Notes: generated by a model not told the origin, from the sequence alone. DNA of 64,000 bases from FEN-1297 sp963843605 (GCA_963843605.1 CAWJLA010000008.1:682001-746000); one strand, 5' to 3'. Shown: positions 17,032 to 26,308, counted from the first letter of the stretch. Numbers and translations are program-made.

Positions 17032-18423
17032 CTAAGAGCTAATATTGTCTGCTTGCTTGATCGCTTTAATTTTTTTCAGAATAATCTCCGAATTCTTTAT
17101 ACAGTCGCCGACGGATATTCCGCCTCTGTAGTTGCCGCCGAGAACCAGACCCGGATTTCTTTTCTCGAATTCGTCAAAATATTTTTCATGTTCAATATAA
17201 CCGATATTATACTGAGGAATGGACTTCGGCCAATACCTGTAATATAATTTAACCGGTTCCGCAGTAATGCCCATCAACTGTTCGAACTCACCACGGACTT
17301 TTTTAAATAAAACTTCCTTATCAATATTAACGATACCGGAATCCCTGGCCCCGCCGATAAAAAGAGTAAACGCAGCCATGTTATCTTCCGCCCTGTTCGG
17401 GAATATAACAGAACTCCAGATCGCACCCAGAAAAGATTTCTTTTCTTTAGCAGGTATTAAAAAACCGAATCCGTCCAGCGGCTGCTTTACCGTAGTTTTT
17501 TCGTAAACCAGATACAGCACCAGAACCGGCGGATAATAAATATTTTTCAGATGCGCTTCGAGACCTTCATCAAATTCTTTGAATATATCCGCTGCCGTGT
17601 ATGCAGGTAACGTCGAATAAACCGAATCGCACTCGATTTCAGCATCCGTCCCGCCCGTTGAATATTTTACAATAAAACCGTTTTCTATTTTTTTTATTCC
17701 GCTTACTTCAGCCGATGTTATTACTTTTTCACCCAGATTTTGTGCAATTGCTTTGGGAAGAGTCTGCATTCCGTTAACAAAGGAGAACATCCTGGCACTT
17801 TGTTTCGATTTTTCAGCTCTTCTTTTTCTTTCTTTCATACTTTTAATTGAGCCGACAATTAGTCCGCCGTACTTTTCTTCAAGCGCGTATAACTTCGGGA
17901 AGGCAGATTTTACGCTCAACTCTTCCGGATTGCCCGCATAAACACCGGCAACAAACGGATTGATCGCATAATCCAGAAACTCCCTGCCGAGCCGGCGTTT
18001 TACAAAATCGGCAATACTCTGATAATATCCGTCGTCTGATCTTCCGATAAAAGGCTCAGCCATTAGACGGATTTTTGCACGGGTGCTGAATAGTTTTGTT
18101 TTGAGGAAAGACTGCGGGCTCATCGGTAAAGGGAATAATTGATTCTTCTTAAGAATGTATCTTTTATTTCCCTGCTTGTTTGCGTATATAAGCTGATTCC
18201 TCAGATTGAGTTCATCAACGATCTGACCGATCAAAGGCGTAGTCTCCAGTCCGCTGTTTGGTCCGCGATCAAAAACATATCCGTCCTCAATCGCGCTTTC
18301 CATGGAGCCGCCGACTTCGTTTTTCTTTTCCAGAACGGTTACGTCATAACCGTCTTTATCAAGCCAGTAAGCAGCTGATAAGCCCGATACTCCTGCTCCC
18401 AGTATAACAATTTTCTTTTTCAA
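17032..18423 (-). CDS. hemY: Protoporphyrinogen/coproporphyrinogen oxidase (HemY type)
   Basis: FAD-dependent, oxygen-using oxidase of the HemG/HemY family, 463 residues. It starts at TTG with the dinucleotide motif ILGAGVSGLSAAYWLDKDGY at residues 6-25; GFGLDRGPN-like DRGPNSGLETTP follows at about 55. The C-terminal FAD motif GGNYRGGISVGDCI is at about 432. Enzymes of this type oxidise protoporphyrinogen IX, or coproporphyrinogen III in the coproporphyrin-dependent route; sequence alone does not separate them, though hemN beside it favours the classical protoporphyrin route. The gene lies between hemN and hemB with short gaps, as part of one operon. Confidence 0.93.
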   Translation of the reverse strand: MKKKIVILGAGVSGLSAAYWLDKDGYDVTVLEKKNEVGGSMESAIEDGYVFDRGPNSGLETTPLIGQIVDELNLRNQLIYANKQGNKRYILKKNQLFPLPMSPQSFLKTKLFSTRAKIRLMAEPFIGRSDDGYYQSIADFVKRRLGREFLDYAINPFVAGVYAGNPEELSVKSAFPKLYALEEKYGGLIVGSIKSMKERKRRAEKSKQSARMFSFVNGMQTLPKAIAQNLGEKVITSAEVSGIKKIENGFIVKYSTGGTDAEIECDSVYSTLPAYTAADIFKEFDEGLEAHLKNIYYPPVLVLYLVYEKTTVKQPLDGFGFLIPAKEKKSFLGAIWSSVIFPNRAEDNMAAFTLFIGGARDSGIVNIDKEVLFKKVRGEFEQLMGITAEPVKLYYRYWPKSIPQYNIGYIEHEKYFDEFEKRNPGLVLGGNYRGGISVGDCIKNSEIILKKIKAIKQADNISS

Positions 18424-18450
18424 ATTTTAATTCTGATTATTAAATAATAC

Positions 18451-19827
18451 CTAAACCGTTCTTGAATATTTAGCCGTATCTTCTTTTCTCTCGATATATC
18501 CGTCGAAGTTAATCGCAATATTTCTTATCAGCAGTTTGCCCATTTCCGTTACTTCGATATTATCGTCGCTTATAAGAACAAGCTCATCCTGTTCCATTTC
18601 TTTAAGATTGGCGAGTCCCCAGCCGAAATATTCTTTAAAATTGATGCCGTATTTTTCTTCAACCGGTTTGAACTTTATTCCGAAGTCGCACATTAGCTTC
18701 ATAATTACGTCACGTCTAAGTATGTCGTCCTGACTCAACCGATAACCTTTGGCGACTGGTATCGTTTCCTCATCGATTGCTTTGAAATATTCTTTTTCGG
18801 TCTTGTAATTCTGAGCGTATACTTCGTGGAGCTGGCTTATTGCTGTAATGCCCATAGCATAAAGATCGGCGCCGGAGTGTGTGCTGTAACCCTGAAAATT
18901 CCTATAAAGTTTTTTTTCGCGAAGAGCAATTGCAAGCTCATCTTCCGGTTTTGCAAAATGATCCATACCGATAAATACATAACCTGCAGCAATAAGTTTT
19001 TCTATTGTTATTTTTAGTATCTCAAGTTTAACCTCGGGAACGGGAATATCCTCTTTGTGAATTAACGACATGTGTTTTTTCATCCATGGCACATGCGCGT
19101 AATTAAACACCGCTATGCGGTCGGGAGAAATATCTATTACTTTGTCCAGCGTTTCTATGAATGTTTCCGTGCTTTGAAACGGAAGCCCGTACATAAGATC
19201 AAGATTGATACTTCCGAAGCCAAGCTCGCGCACCCATTTTACGGTCTGCCTTGTAATGTCTTCGGGCTGAATCCTGTTAACGGCTTTCTGCACTTTTTCG
19301 TTAAAGTCCTGCACACCCATACTTATCCTGCTAAAGCCGTTGTTCCTTAAAGCTTCAAGATGCTCCCTTGTTAATTCCCGCGGGTCGATTTCGCAACCGT
19401 TCTCCGAATCATCCTTAAATTGAAATGACTCTCTGATATAAGAAGCGAGCTCGTCAATTTCGTCCGGCCTTAAGTGAGTGGGCGTTCCTCCGCCCCAGTG
19501 AAGCTGAGCAACTTTTCTGTCAGGTAAGAGATATGTCCTGACCATATCTATTTCTTTTTTTAGATACTTTATATATTCTTTTACCCTGTCTCTGTTCCTG
19601 GTTATAATCATGTTACAGCCGCAGAAATAGCATAGCGTATCGCAGAAAGGAAGGTGATAATACAGGGACAGGTCGGGCAGTCCTTCGCCGTAATTGGTTT
19701 TTAAAATTTCGTCAAGATAATTTTCGTGCGTGAATCCTTCGTTAAAATGCGGGGCTGTCGGATAGCTGGTGTATCTCGGCCCCGGTTTATCGTATTTCTT
19801 AAATTTTTCTAAATTTATTTCAAACAT
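18451..19827 (-). CDS. hemN: Oxygen-independent coproporphyrinogen III oxidase
   Basis: A radical-SAM enzyme that decarboxylates two propionates of coproporphyrinogen III without oxygen. 458 residues, as for true HemN. The iron-sulphur motif is YHLPFCDTLCYFCGCN (C-x3-C-x2-C-x-C, about residues 57-72), and the family signature HWGGGTPTHLRPDEI is at about 108-122. The GFSRISMGVQDF and HSGADLYAMGITAIS segments also fit HemN rather than the heme chaperone HemW. The ATG has an AGGAGATA ribosome site. The GxxExxY element ends 18 bp upstream of the start, separating it from hemE without touching the ribosome site. Confidence 0.96.
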   Translation of the reverse strand: MFEINLEKFKKYDKPGPRYTSYPTAPHFNEGFTHENYLDEILKTNYGEGLPDLSLYYHLPFCDTLCYFCGCNMIITRNRDRVKEYIKYLKKEIDMVRTYLLPDRKVAQLHWGGGTPTHLRPDEIDELASYIRESFQFKDDSENGCEIDPRELTREHLEALRNNGFSRISMGVQDFNEKVQKAVNRIQPEDITRQTVKWVRELGFGSINLDLMYGLPFQSTETFIETLDKVIDISPDRIAVFNYAHVPWMKKHMSLIHKEDIPVPEVKLEILKITIEKLIAAGYVFIGMDHFAKPEDELAIALREKKLYRNFQGYSTHSGADLYAMGITAISQLHEVYAQNYKTEKEYFKAIDEETIPVAKGYRLSQDDILRRDVIMKLMCDFGIKFKPVEEKYGINFKEYFGWGLANLKEMEQDELVLISDDNIEVTEMGKLLIRNIAINFDGYIERKEDTAKYSRTV

Positions 19828-19844
19828 CGTTTATCTCCTTTTTC

Positions 19845-20323
19845 TTTCACCGCAGAGGCGCTAAGACGCAAAGTTTAAAAATTATTAACCATTCTTTTGA
19901 AGCCGTCGATTAATCTTGGAACGTTAAAATTAATTAAAAACCAAGTCTTTTATCGGCTAATTTTAAATAAGTTAAAAGCTGAGCTTGATGTACGGGCAAC
20001 AAAATTTCAACAGCTTTTAATTCAATTATTATTTCATTGCAAACTAAAATATCTATCCGAAAATCTGTATTTAAAAATTCATTCTTATATACTGCAGACA
20101 ACATAACCTGTTTTTGATAATTTATCTTTCTTAATTTAAACTCTTCGCATAAACAATACTCATACACACTTTCCAATAAACCGGGTCCGAGATCTCTATG
20201 TACTTCAATCGAAGCATCCAATATAACTTTACTTAATCCATTTAATTCTTCATTATTCAATTCATCAGCTCCCCTTAAATAACTAATGAATTCCTTTGCG
20301 TCTCCGCGTCTTTGCGGTAAACG
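19845..20323. mobile_element. GxxExxY element bounded by ~29-bp inverted repeats
   Basis: The left end is TTTCACCGCAGAGGCGCTAA followed by GACGCAAAG (19845-19873). The right end (20295-20323) is its inverted copy, matching at 23 of 29 positions. Between them is one minus-strand gene for a GxxExxY protein, whose full-length stop lies 1-2 bases inside the left repeat. The element sits precisely between hemE (stop 11 bp away) and hemN (start 18 bp away) and disrupts neither. Three gene-less relatives of its ends lie at 3069, 4124 and 5592. No transposase is encoded and no clear target duplication was seen. Confidence 0.65.
19875..20260 (-). CDS. GxxExxY family protein (PD-(D/E)xK-like), C-terminal frameshift
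   Basis: A small protein of the GxxExxY family, related to PD-(D/E)xK nucleases, with no proven function. The name motif is GLLESVY (residues 28-34), in the context SIEVHRDLGPG. The nuclease-like core is DFRIDILVCNEIIIELKAVE (about 66-85). The continuous frame stops after ADKRLGF at 19934. Beyond it, LINFNVPRLIDGFKRMVNNF, the usual C-terminus, is in the next frame and ends at 19875. A run of five T where six would restore the frame explains this, so a homopolymer error is likely. The gene fills the whole element and may be its cargo or its mobility factor. Confidence 0.8.
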
Positions 20324-20333
20324 TCCTTTCTTC

Positions 20334-21410
20334 TTAATGAAACAACTTACTTTCTTCTTTCACAAACTCAACCAGCGCCTTAGCATTTTCCGGGTCAACG
20401 TCGGGAAGAATCCCGTGCCCGAGATTAAATATATGTCCGCTGCCCTTCCCGTATGACGACAGCACGCGCCGCACTTCACTGTGAATTTTTTCTTTAGACG
20501 CATATAGAACAGTGGGGTCCAGATTTCCCTGAAGAGCAACTTTATTACCTATCTTTTCCCTGACCGAGCCCAGATCCATCGTCCAGTCAAGACCGATAAC
20601 ATCGGCGCCGGCCGAAGCGATTTCATCAAGTTTATAATGTACGCCTTTCGAAAAGACTATAACCGGTTCATCCTTTCTTTTTATCATGGAAATAACTTTT
20701 GAAATGTAATTAAGCGAAAATTCACGATAATCGTCAGGCGAAAGTATTCCCCCCCAGGTATCGAAGATTTGAACGGCATCGGCGCCGGCTTCTATTTTTG
20801 CTGAAAGATAATCGGCTACGGCTACGGCAATTTTATCGGCTAATTTATGAGCCAGAGAAGGATTGTTATAAATAAACTTCTTAATTTTTGAAAAATTCTT
20901 GGAGCCTTTTCCTTCAACCATGTAAGTCATCAACGTCCATGGAGATCCGCTGAAACCGATAAGAGGAACACGCTTATTTAATTCCTTCTTAACCAGCTTT
21001 AAAGCATCCAGTACATATTTAAGATCTTTATAAGGATCAATCGATTTCAATTTATTTACGTCGTCTTCGCTTTCAACAGGGTGATGAAACACCGGCCCGC
21101 GGCTTTCAATCATCTCAAAACTCATTCCCATTGCTTCGGGTATAACCAGAATATCGGAAAATATTATTGCAGCATCCACACCTATCAGATCAACAGGCTG
21201 CATAGTTACTTCGGCGGCAAGTTCCGGTGTACGGCACATTGTTAAAAAATCCGCTTTCTCTCTTACTGCCCTATATTCCGGTAAATACCTTCCGGCCTGC
21301 CTCATTATCCATACCGGCGTACGCTCGACATCTAATTTTTTGCATGCTCTTAAAAAAAGATCGTTCTTAAATTCGGTCAAATAATTCTCCGTTTCTATTA
21401 TTTTATTCAA
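20334..21410 (-). CDS. hemE: Uroporphyrinogen III decarboxylase
   Basis: Decarboxylates the four acetates of uroporphyrinogen III to give coproporphyrinogen III. The substrate-binding motif WIMRQAGRYLPEYR is near residue 34, and the second signature (GFSGSPWTLMTYMVEGKGSK, about 155-174) is complete, as is FDTWGGILSP at about 215. The longest frame starts at a TTG (21410) with no good ribosome site, because a dispersed repeat lies immediately upstream. A TTG at 21380 with GGAG six bases before it fits the family's usual start better. It lies between the TetR-HemD gene and the GxxExxY element in the heme operon. Confidence 0.96.
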   Translation of the reverse strand: MNKIIETENYLTEFKNDLFLRACKKLDVERTPVWIMRQAGRYLPEYRAVREKADFLTMCRTPELAAEVTMQPVDLIGVDAAIIFSDILVIPEAMGMSFEMIESRGPVFHHPVESEDDVNKLKSIDPYKDLKYVLDALKLVKKELNKRVPLIGFSGSPWTLMTYMVEGKGSKNFSKIKKFIYNNPSLAHKLADKIAVAVADYLSAKIEAGADAVQIFDTWGGILSPDDYREFSLNYISKVISMIKRKDEPVIVFSKGVHYKLDEIASAGADVIGLDWTMDLGSVREKIGNKVALQGNLDPTVLYASKEKIHSEVRRVLSSYGKGSGHIFNLGHGILPDVDPENAKALVEFVKEESKLFH

Positions 21411-21417
21411 TTCATAT

Positions 21418-21446
21418 TGTCATCCCGAGAGGAGTCGAGGGACAAA
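21418..21446. repeat. Dispersed repeat, family D, copy 1 (GTCATCCCGAG...)
   Basis: TGTCATCCCGAGAGGAGTCG followed by AGGGACAAAC lies between hemE and the TetR-HemD gene. Related sequence occurs twice at 22939-23005 on the other side of that gene. It takes the place where the hemE ribosome site would be expected. Confidence 0.6.
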
Positions 21447-21462
21447 CATTGTCTGCTTTCTT

Positions 21463-22854
21463 TTATTTATAAAACTCAATAATTGCATTTGCCAGTCCGT
21501 CTATCGTATACTCTTCCGGCATAATATTAACGCGGACATTCTTATTTTCAATTGCTGTTTTCGTACTGGGACCTATGGCTGCTACATTTAATTTGGCAAA
21601 ATATTCAACCGGATTGACGATATTCATGATAGTGAGAAAATTTTCGAATGTAGACGGACTTGTAAATATAAAAACATCCGGTTTACTTATTTTTAGCTCT
21701 TCCATGCTGGGCAATATTTTTTCGGCAGACGGCAGAGAAACGTTGTAGACAGGTACCGCAATTATTTTGGCGCCCAGTTGTTCAAGGCTTTCGGGCAGTT
21801 CTTCCCGGCCTATTGCGGAGCGCGGAATAAAAATAAATTTGCCGTTAAGTTCATAGTTGGATAATTCCTCAACTACCCCGGCTGCACTGAAACGCTTAGG
21901 TATAATATGAACCGGAATTTTATTTTTTTCGCAAACCGCCGCAGTCTTATTACCAACGGCAACTATTTTTAATTTGTAATAATCGATTTTTATTTTAAGC
22001 TCTTCGAGTCTTTTCCTGAACATTCTAACTGCATGAGCGGATGTAAAAATTACAAAATCTATCTGTCCTTTAGAAGACACAACCGCGTCAAAAGCGCTCC
22101 AGCTGTCCGGCGGCACTATATCGAGTGTCGGAAATATTATTACGTTAGCCCCGAGCTGTCTGAAAATTTCCGATGATTCTTTTGACTGTTCTACTGTTCT
22201 GGTAATGACTATTGTTTTGCTTCTCAACGGCAGAATATCGTCTTTATCGAACCCGTTTAATAAACCATGCAGAACAAAATCAAATATTTTTTCCCTGTCG
22301 CTTATAATGCTGTCATTTTCGAATCCGCAGTCAATCCCTCTGTACACCGCACCGTAGATGCTGCCGAGGATAAGATCGACCGCAAAGTCTTCTTCGATTT
22401 GCCTGTAGATATTTTCGCTCTTGCCGGTTTTAATTATCCCGGCCAAAATATTTTTCAATTCCTTTTCCAGGGCAACAAGCTCGGAACAAAGCTTGTGCTC
22501 TGCTTTCAGGAATTCTTTCTGGTACATCAAGAAGAAATCCTGGTATTTCATCATGAACATGTAAAGATGAATTACAAATGAGTGCAGAGATTCGACGCTG
22601 CTCGACTCATCCTTAATTTTCTCCCGCAGAGAGATAATCAGCTTTTCCATTCTCTGCTGCATAATGGAAAAATAAAGATCTTCTTTCGACGGGAAATAAT
22701 TGTATACGGTACCTTTGGCTATCGAAGCATGCTTAGCAACGTCTTCCATCATTACTTCATGGTAGCTGTTCCTGGAAAAAAGAGACGAGGCAGCCTCGAT
22801 TATCTTTTTCCGTTTAATATTTTTCTTAGTCTCTATCTTCGATTGTGTTAACAT
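21463..22854 (-). CDS. hemD: TetR-family regulator fused to uroporphyrinogen III synthase
   Basis: One 463-residue protein with two functions. Residues 15-60 are a TetR DNA-binding domain (KKIIEAASSLFSRNSYHEVM, then the helix-turn-helix IAKGTVYNYFPSKEDLYFSI); residues 60-225 are the helical TetR ligand domain. From about residue 237 (KTIVITRTVEQSKESSEIF) to the end it is HemD, which cyclises hydroxymethylbilane to uroporphyrinogen III; FVIFTSAHAV, FIPRSAIGREELP and FIFTSPSTFENF are conserved HemD stretches. There is no stop or frame change at the junction. It is the only hemD of an otherwise complete heme cluster, between hemE and hemC. Control of heme genes by this protein is inference. Confidence 0.9.
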   Translation of the reverse strand: MLTQSKIETKKNIKRKKIIEAASSLFSRNSYHEVMMEDVAKHASIAKGTVYNYFPSKEDLYFSIMQQRMEKLIISLREKIKDESSSVESLHSFVIHLYMFMMKYQDFFLMYQKEFLKAEHKLCSELVALEKELKNILAGIIKTGKSENIYRQIEEDFAVDLILGSIYGAVYRGIDCGFENDSIISDREKIFDFVLHGLLNGFDKDDILPLRSKTIVITRTVEQSKESSEIFRQLGANVIIFPTLDIVPPDSWSAFDAVVSSKGQIDFVIFTSAHAVRMFRKRLEELKIKIDYYKLKIVAVGNKTAAVCEKNKIPVHIIPKRFSAAGVVEELSNYELNGKFIFIPRSAIGREELPESLEQLGAKIIAVPVYNVSLPSAEKILPSMEELKISKPDVFIFTSPSTFENFLTIMNIVNPVEYFAKLNVAAIGPSTKTAIENKNVRVNIMPEEYTIDGLANAIIEFYK

Positions 22855-22938
22855 TTAGCTGAAAATTACCTCATTAGTTTTAGCGGTATCGCTTATAACT
22901 ATTATTGATAATAATTATATTTTTCTTTCCGCATTTTT

Positions 22939-23045
22939 TTGTCGTCCCTCGATTCGGCCCGGGATGACAAAGGCTGTGTCATGATGAGCGGAGTCGAACC
23001 ATGAGCTGACCTGCCTGCCGGACAGGCGGGATCGAATCATGATTA
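22939..23045. repeat. Dispersed repeats, families D and C, between TetR-hemD and hemC
   Basis: Three units are packed here. 22941-22970 is an inverted relative of the 21418 repeat (CCTCGATTCGG-CCCGGGATGACA). 22978-23004 has GTCATGATGAGCGGAGTCGA. 23010-23030 is the palindrome CCTGCCTGCCGGACAGGCGG, related to that at 4408. No gene is present. The units are typical of dispersed intergenic repeats and break the heme operon at this point. Confidence 0.6.
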
Positions 23046-23053
23046 TAAAATTT

Positions 23054-23994
23054 CTACTTCTTTTTTGCTGCGTAAACTTCATCTAGTATTTCTTTTGCAC
23101 CGGCTTTAATTAAATCCTTTGCCAGCATCTTTCCGAGTTTTTCCGGCTCCTTTTTTGTACCGCGCGCTTTTTTCCTGAACGTCAAAGTTCCGTCGAGACT
23201 TCCTACAAAGGCATCAAGATAAAGTCCGCCCGGCTTTACTTCAGCGTAAGCCCCGATCGGAACCTGACAGCCGCCTTCCAAGGTTCTTAATAATGCCCGT
23301 TCCGACAATACGGCTTCGTAGGTTGCTTTATCATGAATAGAACCCAGTATATCAATCAGCATTTTGTTATCGGCATTTATTTCTATACCGAGCGCACCCT
23401 GTCCTACCGCCGGTAATATTTCTTCCGAAGGAATGACGGACGAAATATGTTTTTTTAACCTAAGTCTTTCTACACCAGCTCTGGCCAGAATTATTCCGTC
23501 CCATTTTGAACTTTGAAATTTTTTAATTCTGGTCGGTACGTTACCCCTCAGCTCTTCAATTTTTAGGTCCGGACGAATGTGAAGAATCTGACTTCTGCGT
23601 CTTAAAGAACCGGTAGCAATAACGGCATTTTCACGAAGGGACATTATTGTCGTTCCCTTTTTTCTAGCTACAAGAACATCTTCAACGGGATGACGCTTTG
23701 ATACGGCGGCAAGCATTAATCCTTCCGGTAACTGTGTCTGCAGGTCTTTTAAGCTGTGCACCGCCAGATCAATTTTTCTGCTTAGCAGCTCTTCTTCCAG
23801 TTCTTTGGTGAATAAACTCTTATCGCCTATTTTAGAAAGAGCGACATTTAAAATTTTATCGCCTTTTGTATGTATTATTTTTATTTCGACGGCGACGTTT
23901 TTATTATTCTTTTCAATTTCTTTTTTTATATAATTCGACTGCCATAAGTGCCAGCGTCGCTGCCCCGCGAACCTATAATTATTTTTGTTTTCAA
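23054..23994 (-). CDS. hemC: Hydroxymethylbilane synthase (porphobilinogen deaminase), 5' indels
   Basis: Polymerises four porphobilinogen units into hydroxymethylbilane. The uninterrupted frame runs from about 23900 to 23054 and holds SLFTKELEEELLSRKIDLAV, HSLKDLQTQLPEG, GSLRRRSQIL, the binding loop EELRGNVPTRIKK and the cofactor-attachment cysteine in LEGGCQVPIGA. The true start is probably a TTG at 23994 reading LKTKIIIGSRGSD; the next stretch (LALWQSNYIKKEIEK) needs two one-base corrections near 23945-23965. With these the length is about 312 residues, as normal. The start lies two bases after the hemA stop, so hemA and hemC are coupled. The indels match those crowding hemA. Confidence 0.9.
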
Positions 23995-23995
23995 T

Positions 23996-25289
23996 TTACT
24001 CTTCCTTTTCGCCGTTTTTATCCAAGCCGAACAATTCCCGTGATGACGCTCACCTGCATCGCAGTATCGTTAGAGTCCGGGTTCCGACTCGGTAATATTT
24101 TTCAATTTCAACCGTCGGGTGATGAAGTATTTTATTGATAATTCGCTTGGTTACAATTTCTAGTTTTTCCTGATCGTCCTGCGGAGAATCTGTTCTTATT
24201 TTTATCAACTTCTTCGGCCCGTATTGTTTCAAAATAGTCCCGTAGGGATTTTAATGGTCGGACCGGCTTCAAGCGCATTGAACCAGTCTGAAAAACGAAT
24301 TTAATTCCTCGTCGATGATCTTCTCAACTTTCGGTATCTCTTCTTTTCTTTTGACAAGATTTTGCTGAACGATAATATTCAGAGAATCTATATCGTTATA
24401 AAACACATAATCAATGTCCTTAATGCTTCGGGATCGATATCTCTGGGATATTGCGATATCCATCAAACACGCATTGAATTATAATTTCTCTTCTTCATCG
24501 ACGTCTTGACATCTCCATTTATTGATATAAGGTTGTCCGCGCTTGTCGCGCTCAAAACGATATCGTATTCGTGCAGGTAATCTTTAAAATTTGGAAAGGA
24601 ATTATTTTCGCCTTAAGCTTTTCGGCGAGTTTTTCGGCTTTCTCAATGGTGCGGTTGGTTATGGCAAGGCGTCCGATTCCGCGTTCCTTAAGATGCTTCG
24701 CCGCTATCTCGCCTGTTTCGCCCGCGCCGATAACAAGCGCCGCTTTCTTGCTGAGGTTCGAGAAAATCTTTTCTATAAGCTGAACCGCCGCATAGCTCAC
24801 TGTAACTGCGCCTTCGCTTATTTCGGTTTCGGTAATAGCTCTTTTGCCGGCGCGAATTGCGAGTATCGAAGATTCTTTTCATTAAAAATCCCGAAAAGTG
24901 AGAGTCTTCGGCTAATTGAAATGAATCCTTTACTTGTTTGAAAATCTGGTTGTCCCCGATGAGAAGAGATTCAATCCCGGCAAGCTACACTGAATAAATG
25001 CTTTAACGCAGTTCTTTCCTGAAATGATTGAAAATGTTCGGAGTTTGAAACCGGACACCGATTTATGTTCAATTAAATATTTTTGAATATCTGCTACCGT
25101 GGTTTCTGGATCAACCGGTATACCGTAGATTTCGGTACGGTTGCATGTTGATACTACCAAACCTTCGGTGAAAAACTTATCCTTGGCTTTTTGAGCAAAC
25201 GAGGCAATTTCGTCCTGGGTAAGATACAAAGCTTCTCTAAGTTCTACAGAAGCAGTTTTATGATTTATTGAAACAGCTAATAAGTTCAT
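23996..25289 (-). CDS. hemA: Glutamyl-tRNA reductase, many single-base frameshifts
   Basis: First enzyme of the C5 route to 5-aminolevulinate. All family blocks can be read, but in alternating frames. MNLLAVSINHKTASVELREA and the catalytic-cysteine motif VVSTCNRTEIYGI are in the first. Then come GIESLLIGDNQIFKQVKDSF, ITETEISEGAVTVSYAAVQL, the NADPH motif VIGAGETGEIAAKHL, LSATSADNLISINGDVK, DIDYVFYNDIDSLNIIVQQN and LEIVTKRIINKILHHPTVE, up to a TAA at 23996. About ten one-base insertions or deletions lie between 24010 and 24985. The other heme genes are intact, so a locally poor consensus sequence is more likely than a pseudogene. It lies just after the hemX-like gene and before hemC. Confidence 0.85.
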
Positions 25290-25295
25290 AATATC

Positions 25296-26120
25296 TCAAT
25301 AAAATGAATGAAAGCTTCTGGCCATGAAATTAGAAATAATCGTCGACATAATAGCCAGTAAAAATCCAATTATCGAGAGAATAATCACCTTCTTTCCCTG
25401 AAGTTTCCCCAGGATTTTGCTTGAAATACCTATTCCGTATAATATCCAGACTAATGATGTACCTATTAACTTCGGATCTGCATACGAAAACTTCGGAAAA
25501 GCTTTCGGCAGCCAGATTATCCCGATAATTATGGCGAAAGTAAGTAAGACAAAACCGATAATAGCAGAAGAAAAACTTAGTCTTTCTAAAACATCCAGGC
25601 TAGGCAGCCGTTCAAACAGCAAACCGAATTTATTGAGTTTTATGTCTTTATATAATATTAGATACAGAAAACCGTATACTGCGGATATTGTTATTGCGGA
25701 ATAACCTAACAAGGCACTGAATACATGAATTCCCAGAAGATGATTTCTCAATACTTCCTTTACCACAGTTAGGTCTTGAATATATAATGTGGAAATAATC
25801 TGGAAGACTATGGAAATTACAATGATAAACGGCCCTGTTCCTCTTATATCGGTAACAAGTTCAAGAATATAATAAGAGAAGCTGACTGCGAAAGCCAGAA
25901 CCGTAAAGATTTCAAAAACATTTGTTATCGGAGGATGATCGAACAGAATGGTTCTTAATAATAAATAAAAGAAATGAAACAACAAGGTTAAAAAGAGAAA
26001 TAACCTCTTGGAGTTTGCAAATTTTTTACCTCCTTTCATAAAATCATGAAAGTAGAATCCGAATGTTATCAAGTACATAAACGGAAGCAAAAAATTAGAG
26101 AAATCTATTACAGCCTTCAT
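25296..26120 (-). CDS. Cytochrome c assembly (CcsA/HemX-like) membrane protein
   Basis: 274 residues with about eight hydrophobic segments, for example FLFLTLLFHFFYLLLRTILF near residue 40 and YSAITISAVYGFLYLILY near 140. The preceding HVFSALLGYSA region contains a histidine that could ligate heme. The tryptophan-rich WGxxWxWD motif of true CcsA heme lyases is not seen, so it is closer to HemX, the CcsA-family protein encoded beside hemA in many genomes and linked to control of glutamyl-tRNA reductase levels. It starts the heme operon, 6 bp upstream of hemA. A role in cytochrome c heme handling cannot be excluded. Confidence 0.8.
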   Translation of the reverse strand: MKAVIDFSNFLLPFMYLITFGFYFHDFMKGGKKFANSKRLFLFLTLLFHFFYLLLRTILFDHPPITNVFEIFTVLAFAVSFSYYILELVTDIRGTGPFIIVISIVFQIISTLYIQDLTVVKEVLRNHLLGIHVFSALLGYSAITISAVYGFLYLILYKDIKLNKFGLLFERLPSLDVLERLSFSSAIIGFVLLTFAIIIGIIWLPKAFPKFSYADPKLIGTSLVWILYGIGISSKILGKLQGKKVIILSIIGFLLAIMSTIISNFMARSFHSFY

Positions 26121-26308
26121 ATTTTTTTACCTTAACTGACTTGCCGGTACAAAACTAAATAATTATTTTACATAAAGCAACAGATTTTTGACCTCCCGGT
26201 CATTTATTTAAAATTGAGATTCATCTTATCTATAAGTTACTATTTCCATCCAGTAACTTTTAATCAGGTTTTCATCTATTTTTTTTTTATTTACCATAAT
26301 TACTCCGT

